A stretch of DNA of 64,000 nucleotides from Aulostomus chinensis. Lineage: Eukaryota; Chordata; Actinopteri; Syngnathiformes; Aulostomidae. The notes under the pieces are model-generated. The model worked only from the letters and a program-made list of their open reading frames with translations. It was not told the DNA's origin and made no database searches. This document shows, in pieces, positions 1 through 12,169 of this stretch (position 1 is the stretch's first letter; the number at the start of each line of letters is the position of its first letter). The stretch is from contig JBBMOA010000006.1 in assembly GCA_037954235.1 (NCBI GenBank), positions 26,567,041 to 26,631,040 of the forward strand, read 5' to 3'. The translations under genes were made by a program, and so were the position numbers.

Positions 1-471
1 TAACATTTTGGAGGTCGTGATTTGCATCATTTGTAAATTTTGCGTTCTCTTGTTTCCACCCGACCAAATGGCAGATAGGAATGAAAGAGAAACTCTGGAG
101 CATCTTGACGACTAATGGATTTGAGAAGTGACAGAAAAAAATTTTTGATTCTAAGAGAGATGCCTCTGTGTTTACAGTAATGGCCCCTCTGAGCCAATAT
201 TTACTCTTTGGACTGACCTTGAGGACCTGCCTGACCACCTCTCTCCTCAGAGGAGATGCACAGTCCGTGTTGTTGAAATGTGACGTTACTGTACAGACAC
301 GAAGAGTAGAGGGACGTCTGTGACAGTGCATTTGAACCCATTTCATAACATAAGGTACCCACAGAGAGAAACACGTCAGTTGTTGGTGTGTGTTTGTGGA
401 TTTTCTTCCCTGGGAAATGTGTTTGGTTTGTTGAGCCTGTTTATTTGTGCTGGTTTGTGTTTGTGCTCCTG

Positions 472-475
<4 letters not shown>
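1..475. other. Noncoding sequence, nothing recognised
   Basis: No open frame of note, no repeat family I recognise and no RNA gene. Composition is ordinary for fish intergenic or intronic DNA. Confidence 0.6.

Positions 476-518
<43 letters not shown>
476..518. repeat. (TG)n microsatellite
   Basis: About 21 uninterrupted TG units, preceded by a degenerate TTTGTG-rich lead-in. Likely length-polymorphic. Confidence 0.97.
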
Positions 519-520
<2 letters not shown>

Positions 521-689
521 ATAACGCAAGGATACGTTTTAACTGTTAGTGCTGTTCATAACTGAGCCATAAACCAAAAATGTATATTCAAATATAGACA
601 GTAAACTCAAATATTTAAAAAGTTTTCTACTTCAAGTTCTAGGTTTGTTGTAAATCATAGCAATACCTTCAGTAATTTATGTATTATTA

Positions 690-723
690 CACACACACAT
701 ATATATATATATATGTATATATA
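690..723. repeat. (AC)n-(AT)n compound microsatellite
   Basis: A short AC run passes directly into about 8 AT units, then a GTATATATA end. Short and AT-rich. Confidence 0.9.
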
Positions 724-839
724 AAGGTTGCCACACACAGACCGTGACATGGCCCGACAATTAACATTATTTCTTAATTTAGTAATTTCTTAGAAAACAA
801 CATCTCAGCCCACCATCTTCTTTTTCTGAGCTAAAACAA

Positions 840-985
840 CATTACCACCCACATTTTGGTTGAAGGTTGAACTGATTTGCATCAACGTGATGTTGGCATT
901 TTGTTTCTCAGTGGTTACAAATCTATGTTGCTGTGACGTAGCAACCACAACGCTACAGAAACACATGTGGTCATGCATTTGTGTA
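840..985. mobile_element. Possible MITE-like remnant (fish family)
   Basis: The phrases TTTTGGTTGAAGGTTGAA, CATCAACGTGATGTTG and GTGACGTAGCAACCACAAC resemble a palindromic non-autonomous element widespread in teleosts whose arms are rich in TTGA/CAACGT words. A related relic seems to lie at 37990-38200. No terminal repeats or target duplication can be defined, so this is a tentative call from remembered consensus. Confidence 0.35.
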
Positions 986-2010
986 ACCTGGATGTGTCAG
1001 AAGCTGGGGTTGATATCCCATGCAGGCTAACCACAGACACGTTCTTCCAAAAGGAACATATACTGTAAATCAGTCACACATTGATACAAACTCAGACGTT
1101 CTCCATGTCATATTCATTGACTCCTTCTGGAACATGTCATATCCTCAAGTATTTGTTCTTGTGTCATTACTCAGTGCTTTTATTTCTTTCCGCATTTGTT
1201 GTGCTATAATTTGTTTGGACCTGGTGGAGTTATGGTCCAGCTTGTATACGTTATGGACACTGGATGTGGCAGCAGATCATCCGAGGGAACATGTGTGAGG
1301 TCAGATACCAGACGAGGTTCCGCATATTTGCCGATTAGATCGCGTCACGTTGTCATGACAGTGCTCAGACATATGTTGCTGTAGGTTGTGCACAGGATCT
1401 GGAGGATCGTCAGGTACATCACTATGCTCCTGTTTCTGAGGACATCTTTGAACTCTGCACAGCTCTACTGTGCCAATACTCCCTAATCAATAGTCCCATT
1501 CATTCTGCGTGGAGAGGAAACTCCATCTCTATTGTTTTTGATGGCTCTTGCTAACTTCCTGTTGCAGTCATATTGGATTATAGATTTTTATACAATCTTT
1601 AATATCTTTTAGATGCCTTGATTGATTAACTTTGTATGATAGTCAATTGTTGAACTACAGTAGGTAACGCACTTCATTTGAGAAATGTATGAACTGAAGC
1701 TTGGTAGCCATATTAGATTATTGATTTAAAAAAATCTCTTTTATTCCTTGATGGATTTCGATTGTGAATTTTATTGTTGGCAATCGGTGAGGTGGTTGAA
1801 CAATAGCTAGAGGATGCTCTGGAGGTAGCAGGAAAATGTCCATGTCTATTTTAAACTACAGTGAAAGATGGAGCTCACATTTTACAATTAAGCATGTTCA
1901 GCTGATGAGGTGTATGTTGACTGACAGACTCTGCCAGCAATTAAATGGATTTAATTAGTTGGAAATGTACCAATGCAGCAGGGTCCTGTCTCCACAATTC
2001 GCGCCAAGTC
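986..2010. other. Noncoding sequence, nothing recognised
   Basis: The longest open frame (1020-1298, 92 codons) has no family resemblance and no splice or start context. I see no repeat or RNA here. Confidence 0.55.
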
Positions 2011-2385
2011 CACCCATCCATCCATTTTCTACTGCTTATCCTGTTAAGGGTCGCAGGGGGGCTGGAGCCTATCCCAGCAGCCTTCGGGCGAGAGGCGGGG
2101 TTCACCCTGGACAGGTTGCCAGTCCATCGCAGGACCAACACATAGAGACAGACAACCATTCATACTCACAGCCACGCCTACAGTCAATTCAGGGTATCAA
2201 ATTAACCTCATCCCCTCTTGATGTCTTTGGACTGAGGGAGGAAGCTGAAGAACCCAGAGAGAACACACACAGGAACAGGGACACAGGGAGAACATGCAGA
2301 CTCCACAAAGAAAGACCCAGGGCCCGAGACCTTCTTGCTGTGAGGCGACAGTGCGAACCACTGCACAGTGCTGCCTTGGCATCAA
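2011..2385 (-). mobile_element. tRNA-derived SINE, family 1, nearly full length
   Basis: The element is inverted: its 3-prime tail (CCATCCATCC then ATTTTCTACTGCTTATCC) is on the left, and its tRNA-like head is on the right (rc of TGCTGTGAGGCGACAGTGC, ending in GCAGCACTGTGCAGTGG). The body carries the GAGCCTATCCCAGCAGCC and AACATGCAGACTCCACA blocks shared with the copies at 20270, 60866 and 61185. The B box is degraded (GGGCCCGAGACC instead of GGTTCGAACCC), so pol III activity is unlikely. CAAGTCC occurs just outside both ends and may be a target-site duplication. It resembles the DANA/mermaid type of fish SINE; the name is not certain. The open frames inside it are not genes. Confidence 0.85.
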
Positions 2386-3890
2386 GTCCTTTCCAATAAA
2401 CCTCCAGTTCAACCAATGCCTTCATATGAACTCATAACTATTTTTAAAATAAGTCTTCAACACCCTTATTTATTGCATGTGTCTTTCCAACAAAATATAC
2501 GTTTGAATTTAAAGGGGAAAACCAGCAAGTTTACTGGGAACGTCGGAGAATGATGGCAGAAGGAGGACACTTTTTACAGTGAATATTACGGAACAACTCA
2601 CACTCTAGAGTTAAACTGCCAAGTATGAACACACACACACTACACATCTACAGTCTATGATGCACAAAGATGAGAAGGCATCAGAATGAGGCACCCAGAT
2701 AGTAGAGCAGTATAATGTGTTGGCTAACCAACACGGTTTGGTTGAGCATCCATGCAGACACTGTTGTCCGTGTGTGTGGGTAGGAACCTGGACGAGGGTG
2801 TGTGTCTGGTTGCTGTGCTGGCACTGGTTGGGGAAATTATGTGATCCTCCCATGTACAATGTTCCCTTTTTTTATTTACTCAAAATACCTCAAGGATACC
2901 TTGTCAGCGATGTACCTTGTTGTCACATGTGATCATTTATTAAAGACCTCTGAAAATCCTTTATCATTTTCAAGGTTCGACAAGAACAAAGGTGCAACAA
3001 TGGCAGCACAATTCTGTGTGGGAATAAAAGATTTCGATTAGCATCTCAGTTGTTTGCAGCTATAAAAGCAGTGGGGGGGATAAACATCATGGATCTCACG
3101 ATGCCGCCATGGCAACTCAGGCACTGACGGTAATCTTTTTCGGGAACCTGCATGTCTGTTTTCAGGTTGAATGAGGGAGGCTTTTGTCAAGCTCCTCACA
3201 GTCGGAGTTTAGCTCTGAAATTATACTGAACTGAAGTGGCAGCTTCACAATTATAACACTGACAACTTCCCTGCAATTGTATTTGTTTCAGTCAGTGTAT
3301 TTCTACAACAACAGCAAAACTTTTACCAAACATGATGTGAGTCATTAAAAAGTGCAGACTCATTTTTTTTTGGGGGGGGGGGGGGGGACTTTAATTGGAA
3401 AATATGTCCCTTTTGTAAAAATATGATGGATAACGTTCACTCCTGCGTGTCCCGCCTCGTGCTGCCTCTGTCGTCTCCATGTCAAGATGACATACCGTCT
3501 CACCTGTCCAATTTCAAGTTGACCCATTGGATATCATTACGGATGACCTGACAACCGTGAAACTGTCAAAACATAATTGATGCCACGGGATGGGTTTCAC
3601 ATCCTCTGATCTCAAACAACTCCCGTCTTTTATGATATAATAAAACAGCAGCACCTGAATCCATCCTCAAGATAACTGCAAACCATGCTGTTAAATATAA
3701 ATTAAACTCCAGAGTGATTTTGGGTAACATATTAACATGTTTCTTTCTAGTGAACGAAGGAAGATAATTAAGTGATTGTTGACCTAATGTCTTCTTAATG
3801 TTCTCCATATGAAAATGTCCTTTTAGTTAAGCATTTCCCACACAATTAATTCAAAGTACACCGGCTTTTCAGGTAAATTGCCCACACAGT
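2386..3890. other. Noncoding sequence with one G homopolymer
   Basis: Short chance open frames only. 3362-3387 is a run of T followed by 16 G (3372-3387), one of several long G tracts in the window. No family recognised elsewhere. Confidence 0.55.
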
Positions 3891-3899
3891 CACAACTTA

Positions 3900-6205
3900 G
3901 AGTATCCATTTCGGGTTCTAAATGTCATCCTCTGTTGCAGTCCTCCAGTAGAGGCTCTTTTTCTGCTGCGCCAGCATCCCTGGGACTGCCATTAAATGGA
4001 GCTGAGCCACTGGAAATGATCTCCTCTCTCTGCTGATGAACTAATTGTACTTGAATGCCATAATAACACCATTAAAATGTAATACACTTGGGATCATTAC
4101 TTCACATTTGATGTAGTTGTGGCATTGCATGACAGAGACAGAAAACAAGGCATCACTTCACATCCAATTTTTAAAATTTCTCTGAGTGGGAAAAAAAATG
4201 ATTAGGGTTTTTTTTTTTTTTTTTTTTTTGCTATTGTTTTCCACCGGTGCACAAAATAATCCGAGGGAGAAGTGTGATGTTGTAGAGACAGAGATAAGCA
4301 TTAATCTGGGCTGAGAGCAGGAAAAAGCACATGCCGCTGCAAGAAGTGAATGACGTGGCGCTGTCATATCAGGCTTTGATGAGAGATCTAATGGGAATTT
4401 CACAGCTCTCATTGAAATTCCTGCTTTTGATTCATCATATCATTTCTTCAGGGCCCAGATAATGAAATGTTCGCCGCAATATTCTTCTGTTTTCAAGGAT
4501 TTTAAGAAAAACTTCGCATTAATTCTGTTCAGTTTGTTTGTGAAATGCCTATTAAAACTATGTAAAGAAACAAAGATGTTTATTGCACTCCTACTTGACC
4601 CCCAAACAGACACACAAACACAGGCAGACAAATACAAACAACGTGATTTCAGTTTGAGCAACATGTTGAAAGAAATTCAACTTCTGCAATGAAAAATAAT
4701 AATCTTCTAGGATTTTTATATTGCAACAGCGGGGAAGGGTCCTTGCCAAGCCTAATGAATTCAGATGTGAGAAGACTTTGGTTCTGACTTCACATAATTA
4801 GGCTAGATGCGATAACACAGCGACCTTGGAGCAACGCACCTGGATAACAAGCGATCAAACAGCCCCATCCATCCACACTTAAAGAGTCTCAGCCCCTGCA
4901 GCTCCCTGTTGAAACAGGCTGCTACCTTGAAGCTCAAGCTCATTAATTCTTCCAGACATTGTTATGTACTCTTGCTTTGATACAAGTGTGTGCGCACAAC
5001 ACTGTGCACATCCTAACTGTTATGTGATCAATTTTTAGATGATTCAAACAACATGTATATCAGATTGTGAATTGAAGCATCAGTCGGGAGAATGAGCTGC
5101 TCATTATTTTTGCGGGGACTTTTGAGCTAAGCTATTTTAAAGCACCTTCCTTTCAAGCGAAGAATTCTAATGAGGTGTCAAGTTGTTGAATATATAGAGA
5201 GGGTGCCGCCGGTCAGACCTGGATAATCTTTTTATGCCCAGTTTTGTAACAATTTTGGAACAAAATACAAAGGAATGGGCATTAAAGGCACACTCGCTTC
5301 CACCAGTTTAGTTTCTCTCACTAATCTGAATGTTTAAGAGATGAAAAACTGGTCAAAATGTACTGTAGACAAATGTACAACAGATATGACTGATTACATC
5401 TACAAATGCCGCCGATAAATCTAATACATCCAGATTTTATCAGCTCAGATAAATTAGATTTTTCCCACATCTGCTGATAGGGGCCTACTGCTAGTAGCAG
5501 TAGACATCTTAGATTTCAAAATGAGCCATTTCCAAGTAATGTGCATCCAGATCACACATTTACAACGTATTTTTTACATAATTTTCCACGTTATTTACTT
5601 AGGAACCCCGTCTGCATGCGATGACCAACACATGACTAATTCAAAAGGGTAAAAACTTGAAGACCTGTCAGAATCAAAATTCAATATAAGTGCAATTTAC
5701 TTCCAGGTCCTTATCAGTTAAACAACGCTGTTTTCTGCTTAGGGAGGCCAGGTGCAATCACTGAAGGGGGTGGAAGAGAATCTGTTTCTTAATTTATTTA
5801 TGTAAACTTGGCCACCCTCCAGTTGCAGCAGATGATTTCATTTGTCAGAGCAGCGTGCCTGATATAATAGGATTACAATCTGGCTGTTGCAAAATTGTCT
5901 GTGGACCTCCATGTTTCTGAGGGATTGAGCAGGTCTATTAGCCCCTGATGGCATCTTCATGTTTTGAATTCTTCAGCATCATATCTGAATAATGTACATA
6001 TGCTATACATTAAAGTAATGTGGAAGTTAATATTAACTTCAGTGGGTTACATTTTCTCATGGTCTTTTGAAGCTGAGGCATTTATTAGTCGACTCGCAGC
6101 TAATGAAGACATGATTTTCACATCTTGACATCCTGTAATGCAAATGGTTCAAATGAAGCATTATCTCATCTCCAGAATATTGAAGTGATACTTCACTCTA
6201 ATAGT
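3900..6205. promoter_or_regulatory. Candidate conserved noncoding block (composition only)
   Basis: Repeat-poor apart from a T22 run at 4208-4229. The stretch is rich in TAAT-type homeodomain words (AACTAATTGTACTTG, AATTAGGCTAG, CTCATTAATTC, CATTAATCTGGG) and in GATAA/TTATC words, without coding potential. Such texture is typical of developmental enhancers in gene deserts. This is inference from motif density: I cannot align it to another species, so treat it as a candidate only. Confidence 0.3.
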
Positions 6206-6210
6206 GTACA

Positions 6211-6440
6211 TTTTCCTTCAAGTACTCACTAATTGTCTGCAGCTCACAGAGATATTTTCCCCCCTTGCATCACTTCTTAAAGACTCAAAAATGCAGAAAG
6301 CACCAGCCACGTACCACATACAGTATTTAGCTTAAAGCTAACGGAACCATCCGTTTACAAAAATTGGTATAATTTTAGATATAATTAATGGATATAATCC
6401 ACATTTTTAAAATCCAGTCATATGCCCAGAGTCTAAAAAT
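6211..6440. repeat. Unclassified dispersed repeat, copy A
   Basis: Aligns by eye with 60536-60785 in direct orientation. Shared blocks in the same order include TTCAAGT, the AGCTCACA word, CACCAGCCAC versus TGCCAGCCAC, GTATTTAGCT followed by AAAGCT or GAAGCT, CATC(C/T)GTTTACAAA, TAATCCACAT and ATCCAG followed by TATGC. I do not recognise the family. Ends, strand and any terminal structure are not defined. Confidence 0.6.
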
Positions 6441-6480
6441 GAACCAGTTCAAAAAAGGGCAGATATGATTTTCACAAGGT

Positions 6481-6998
6481 GCGGGGATGTTTATTTTTTT
6501 ATTTAGTTATTTCAATTTTGGGAATTCATTTAGCAATGTGTAAATATGGACATGTGGGTGTTTACATGTATTTATATCTGTATGAGAATGGAAATAATTT
6601 CTCAGTGTAGGTAAGATAAATATAATTCATTAAATAAATGGGTTAAGCATTTGGAAGGTATCAACATTTGGTGATGGATTATATATTTTTTCATATGCTA
6701 AAGGAAATTGATCGTTGTGTATGTATGAAAATAAAAAGAAGTATATGTGAGGAGTAGATTTGTTAGAGTGGGCATTAGTAGAGAAGAGGTAGGACTGAAG
6801 TTTATACTTCTTCCTACTCCTTTTTTTGACATATAAATTGAGAACTTAATATTTAGGGCCTGAGCCCGAAGTAAGGCTTCGGGGCAAAGACCCTATTGTT
6901 ATTTACTATTGCTACTTGATCATGTTCAGTGTTTAAATATTGGAATTTTTTTTTGTTTATTGATCTTTTTCTAAATAAAAGCTTCAATCAATCAATCA
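6481..6998 (+). mobile_element. LINE 3-prime untranslated tail fragment
   Basis: Contains GTTTATACTTCTTCCTACTCC near 6800, a phrase I associate with the 3-prime end of teleost L2/CR1-like LINEs, and ends in AAATAAAAGCTTCAATCAATCAATCA, a polyadenylation-like word plus an AATC tandem tail. No reverse transcriptase frame precedes it, so it is a 5-prime truncated insertion. An unrelated hairpin-containing segment interrupts it at about 6854-6900. Family assignment is tentative. Confidence 0.5.
6854..6900. repeat. Short GC-rich hairpin repeat inserted in LINE tail
   Basis: GCCCGAAG (6864-6871) pairs with CTTCGGGGC (6877-6885) across a 5-base loop, followed by GACCCTATTGTTATT. It resembles the GGGCCCGAGC...CCCTATTGTT repeat common in teleost genomes. 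It interrupts the surrounding LINE-like tail. Confidence 0.45.
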
Positions 6999-7003
6999 GT
7001 CCA

Positions 7004-7979
7004 CGAAGACTTTGATTTGATCATCCTTCTTGTGTTGTAGCGCCACACCAGAAGTGTCGTGGTTAGGCTTTGGGTCTTTCTGCATTCTGAAGTCACAAAC
7101 ACGGAATGGAGAGAGAAAAAAAAAACGTCTTTGTAAGCTGAGGACTCCTCTGTACTTGAAAGGTTAAATACACTGTTATGGATGAAGCATAACTTTGAAT
7201 TGAGGGCATCATTAAAGTAAAACCCTTGCTGATGTATTTGAGCCCACTTAACATCAGAGTTCATATGGCAAATATTTTAGCCAACACGTTGGCATCAGTT
7301 TGGCCACCAGGTGAATGTAATGTGCAATACTCGCTCTCCTTTCAGCTCTGGTTCAGCCTGCAGGGTCTAATTCTCCTTGGTGTTTGGTAAATTGTGTGCT
7401 GGTAATGTGGTTCAGTCAGAGGTATGAAGCCAAGCGTGAGCTCAGACAGGAGGACTGTATGTTGGTTCAATCTCAGTTGTCTCCAGCTGATCTCTTCACT
7501 CCTATAACTCACTGACATGTTCTCGTAGCTGCCCAATCACACCGCTCCTGTCTTTTTAAACACGTCTCCCTCCTCCTGTTCAGTCTGGTTACTGTTGTCA
7601 CGTGCACCCTTTTTCCCCGTTACCACCTGCGCTTCAAAGGGTCATCTAATTCCAGTCTCACCACCATCATCCTCCTACACCGCCATCACCACCAGTGTCT
7701 GGACTCCAAGGGGGATCTGCCTCGCAGCTGCTCCGCAATGGTGTCCTCGTGGGGTCTAAGTGCCGGATACATTTCAATGTCGTTTCTGCTTGTAATAAAT
7801 GCCTTTCATTCTTCTCAAATGTCTCCCTTGATTAAGTTTTTTTGTGTGTGAAAATAACTTCCCAACATTGTGAAGTTACCAGTCAGAAACCAAAACAATA
7901 AATGCTCTGTAAAGGTGAGACATACGGGCTTTAGTTCTCTCCCTTTCCATGTCCTTAATCCATGTTCATATAATATGCA

Positions 7980-8010
<31 letters not shown>

Positions 8011-9900
8011 GGAAAGTGAACCTTGTCCAGTACATTTATTACAGTTTGCATGATAGTGTTATTTTAAAAGTAGGGGGAAACGTATTTACCACCCACACAA
8101 ATCCCTATAACACAGCACCAGTGGTGAGCTGAGTGCTCTTTGATTCATGATTCTATCACGCTGCCTCTCCCTCCTTTATTGCTATTAATCATCACCAGTG
8201 AAGCCAATATTGAACTGAGGTTCAGTAGAGTCTCACAGGCACAAGCTCATGTCTCATGTCTCCAGGGCATATTCAGATGAAGGACTCCCTGCAGACGTTG
8301 GGCGACTTCAGGAACGCCCTTGAGGTGGGATTAAATAAAACTTTTTTCACATGAGGGACGCATTCGCACGGGGCCCAAATGCCACAGTTGAATCACAACT
8401 TGGAAATGACTTAAATACATTCAAATACATGCGTATGATGAACAATTTCAAATACATGACACTGGGTAGGAGAGGATGTAACTCTTCATTATTTTGCCTT
8501 TGGAATTCAAATGAAGAGTAATAACTTCTGTTTCCTTCTGAAAGGTGCCTCTGGTATCTTAGCGGAAAAATTAAGAGCCAGCATTCAGCATCAAAGCAAC
8601 TCTGTCCGTGTAGGCAGACAGCATTAAACATCTCGTGAACTGTGGCTGACGCCAGGTGACACAATCAAACAAATGAACAGATAAAAAGCTAACTTAAGAT
8701 AACATTTAAGCAGCTTCATGGCTTGTAGCTGTTTATTTTTCAGCCTGTAGGCTATTTCTGTAAATGGCCTCAGGGGCACATCTTTATTGCATGTGGCTCC
8801 TCAGATGTTGAAGCTGTTATGTTCTATTTTAGGGTAATTAAAAAATGTGAAGGCATATTATTTCAGATAGTATTGACTATTGCCTGTTGATAGTTGTTCG
8901 TTTAACACTTCTCATCGCTACTTTTTTTTTTTCTGACAATTTATCTTAGATTGCTAATATGTGCTAACAACTGTCATCAGGCATTGTAATGGTATAACCA
9001 GATCATGATTATTAATTTACATGTTCATTATTGAAACCCATCATGAAATAACAGACATAATGTTAACCCTAATGCTAACTTCCAAACCTTAGCTTCTCCT
9101 TCTTGGTTCAGAGGAAAGGTGGTTGCTTCGGCGCTGCTTAGGATTGATATCACTATGTAGCATCCACAGTCAAACTCAGCCATTTACCAGCTTTGAACTG
9201 GAAACTCAAACAGCAATACCACAACGCGCCAATCACCTTGTTAGAACGCAAACTTAAACAGACCAACTTTTGACCCAACACGTTTTTTTTAAGGGATTAA
9301 TTCATAGTTGCTTTTTTTTGGTTGTTGTTTGCAGGGAAAGAAACAATTATCCCAAACCTTTTATGAAAGCCCCCAGGATAAATGAAAAAAATCTCTTAAA
9401 ATTGTCATAACTATCATCTTTGAATGGGCTTATTTGTTCATCTTGATTACTTTCAGCATTTAAAATTGAAATGCAATGTTTCTGCAATTTTATTTTCATG
9501 CAGTACATTGCAGTACAACTCCACATCATCATTTGAGCAAATCCTCAAGTCAAAGAATATCTAGAGGGATCTGGAATATACCTTTATGTTAAAATTAAGG
9601 GCTGCTGTCATCTGACGAGCACACACTGCACAGAGCTGCTCATGAGTGAGTGCACAGAGTAACGGGGGAGACAGGAATCCGCATTTTATTCCCTAGGCTG
9701 TTAGAAAACACAAGCTCAGATCCTCACACCGGGTGAGACTCGAGGAGTGACGAGGGTGCAAATATCTTGTAGGGTGCAAGATCCACCATGACTTGATAGA
9801 TGTGTCCTGGACAGGTGTGATGTGAAAATACAGTCAGAATAGAATCAGTAGAAATCAGGTTACAGGTAGTACATGAGCAAGTACACAAGGTGTACCTTAC
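7004..9900. other. Noncoding sequence, no gene seen
   Basis: Several short open frames (6992-7264, 8347-8664) lack family resemblance. A poly-A run lies at 7986-8010 without an adjacent recognisable retroelement body. Parts near 8100-8340 look unique and enhancer-like, but nothing can be asserted. Confidence 0.55.
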
Positions 9901-9926
9901 CAAACAAAAGTACGATAGCTGGTCAA

Positions 9927-10240
9927 TTATTTAAGAGGGTGGCAGTGCTGTGTCTGATAGTTTTGGTATGCAGGCCGCTGTAGCACCAGGAGGGAGGAGT
10001 TGCTTAAGTCCAGGGTGTGAGGAATCAATAATGATTGTCCCATCTGTTTTGTGGTTCTTGAGGAGTCCTGGGGAGTGGGCAGGAAAGCACCGACGATTGT
10101 GTTCCCATCCTGTTTCGTGACTCCTCCTAACCAGACTGTGATGGATGTACACAGGACAGATTCAGTGACTGCAGTGTAGCACTGGCTCAATAGCTCTGGT
10201 GGCAGGTCATACTTCTACAGTTGCTGCAGAAAGCACATTG
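9927..10240 (-). pseudogene. LINE ORF2 C-terminal region, frameshifted remnant
   Basis: Read on the minus strand, the segment encodes KYDLPPELLSQ, then CYTAVTESVLCTSITVW and LGGVTKQD, then in another frame DSSHPGLKQLLPP. This order (a YTA..ESVLCTSITVWFG..TKQD segment followed by DPSHPGH..F..LPSGRR) is the region downstream of the reverse transcriptase in Jockey-superfamily LINEs abundant in teleosts. A stop precedes KYDLPPE, and a frameshift separates the two halves. It belongs to the same relic as the RT domain at 10955-11390, which is upstream on this strand. It is not expressible as a protein. Domain identity is confident; clade (L2, CR1 or Rex1-like) is not. Confidence 0.8.
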
Positions 10241-10954
10241 TCTGCTTGGCAATTATGAGGATGGAGTTGCAGTTTGCCTCCCACTAAAAGTGTTCAGAAA
10301 GTTCGCAAAAACTTAAAGGTCTCAACAGCTGATACGATGAAGGTAGATAACGATAACCTGTCCGCCAACAACATTATGTTTGTCTGCATTTGGATATCCG
10401 ACCAAACACTCTATGGTGTATTTGCACCTTTTGATTGGAGTATTAGCAAGCTTCCTCACTACTGCAGTATGATTTGGAGTAACACAACTGATCTCGACAC
10501 CCAGATTAGCGCAAAGAGGGGCTGAGACCTGTTTTGGGGGAAAACACTTTTGGTTTTTGTCTGTACCAAACGTTAGGTTTATGATTGATGTCAGAGCCGT
10601 GACTGTTGACCTGAACCCATCAGTTATGTAGGCCCAAGTGTTACAATGCGGTTGCTAACAGCTGTGGTTGAAGATCTGATTTTCTATTTTTCAACACCTC
10701 AAGCTGGCAGGAGCTTCGTGATTGATCAGGCTAAGTGTCATAAGCCTTGAAGAGGAATGAAAGAGACCTTATACTCCCAATCATAAGTCATTGTACCATT
10801 TAAATGATGTTTAACTGTTAGTTTTAGCTCAAAATGCTGCATAATGATACTTAAAAATCTAATTTAGATTCCCACCGTCCCTGGCATGTTCAGTGCAAAG
10901 TTGTTCTGTTTATCACAGTGCACCAGCCATTAAACAAGCCTCTAATATGCAGAC

Positions 10955-11390
10955 AGACACGGATAAGTCAGATGACTATAGTGTCCTCCTCTAAGCCTGG
11001 AGTTGGACAGTGATGTTGGTGTTGAGGGAGAAGGGCAGTGGGAAGAGGACACAGCTCTGGGGAACGCCAGTGCTGACTATCTACGTTCCAGAAGACCCCA
11101 CCCCCCTTGACTTACCTGATGTTTCCTGTCTGTCAGGAAGCTGGTGATCAACACTGAGCTAAAGTCTTGGGGTTGACCTCTGACCTGATGTCCACAAACA
11201 GGATCCAGGTTTATGTACCTTCACCGGTTTATGTGTTGCAGTATGAAGTGTTGTGCCATGTTGACTGTGTCATAAACTGATCCTGGAGTCAGACTGCAGG
11301 GCTGGGGCGGGGGCGGGGGGGGGGGGGGGGTCATGCTAATGTTCTTCAGGTGGTCATTCAGAAGATTACATGACACCTGGAGTTATTGAA
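10955..11390 (-). pseudogene. LINE reverse transcriptase domain, decayed
   Basis: Minus-strand translation gives the RT motifs in order but in several frames: a VM..SSE then HLKNI segment near 11340-11385; a TVNM..HFILQHI helix; ILFVD, the first catalytic aspartate box; LITSFLTDRK; VSTGVPQSCVLF, the GVPQG box with the final glycine replaced by serine; and EDTIVI-stop-LI at 10959-10988, corresponding to the ADDTTVIGLI catalytic box with its first aspartate lost. A C-rich tract (G16 on the plus strand, 11315-11330) interrupts the frame. This is an old Jockey-superfamily LINE insertion. With the segment at 9927-10240 it spans about 1.45 kb; the sequence between 10240 and 10955 is probably also LINE but too diverged to read. 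Confidence 0.8.
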
Positions 11391-12165
11391 GACTGTGATA
11401 GAGGTGGATTTTAGTTCCTATTAGCTGGCTGGAACAAGCTGAATCAGGCCATGATCAGAGTGCCCCAGAGCTAACCTGGGAGACCAGTATGATCTTTAAG
11501 GTTCAGTATGTTATCATCCCTGGTGGGGTGAATGATATGCTGTTTAAATCTGCTCTTTTCTGTTGCCCAAGGATTATAAAAGTGATCCTGTGTATTTTTG
11601 TTTCAATCTGGTTATCTGTTCAGCCAGAGTTTGCAGTGCATCTTTCATGCTGGGTTTTTAGGTGCAATGTAAATACCAACCAGGATTGCAGAGGAAATTT
11701 CCTGGCTTTTATTTTATGAAGAATGTCTTCCACTTCAGGCTGCAGTATACGGTGACCTCAGCTGACTTAGAGCAAGGCTGCCTTTCCTTTTCCCTGATAG
11801 CTGCGTTCCAGCCAGTTATGATCAGCCTGATTAGGATGAAAGCTCAGCACGACTGCTTCAGGATTTACTGCGCCAGATTTCAGTGAAACACTGAGCAGTT
11901 CTTGTTTGTCCCGTTGAGGAGAAGCAGCTTGTCAAATTCGTTGGGGCGGAAATTCAGCAGGTGAATCAACGGAGGAGTAGCGCTTCCCCCTCATCTGCGT
12001 CCCCTCAATATCCTGCAGTGCTTCCAACTAAGTATTCCAAAAAAAAACTTTCTGGGTTTAGGAAAAACTATCTGGCATGAACAGCTCTTCTTCTAGTGAC
12101 AATAATCAGGTTTGAATAACTGAACACACAGAAGTTTCACAAAAACAGAGACAATACTAGAGCCA
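11391..12165. other. Noncoding, possibly more LINE decay
   Basis: Lies upstream of the LINE RT relic in element orientation, so it may hold its N-terminal part, but I could not read any endonuclease motif. No gene seen. Confidence 0.45.
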
Positions 12166-12169
12166 AGGG

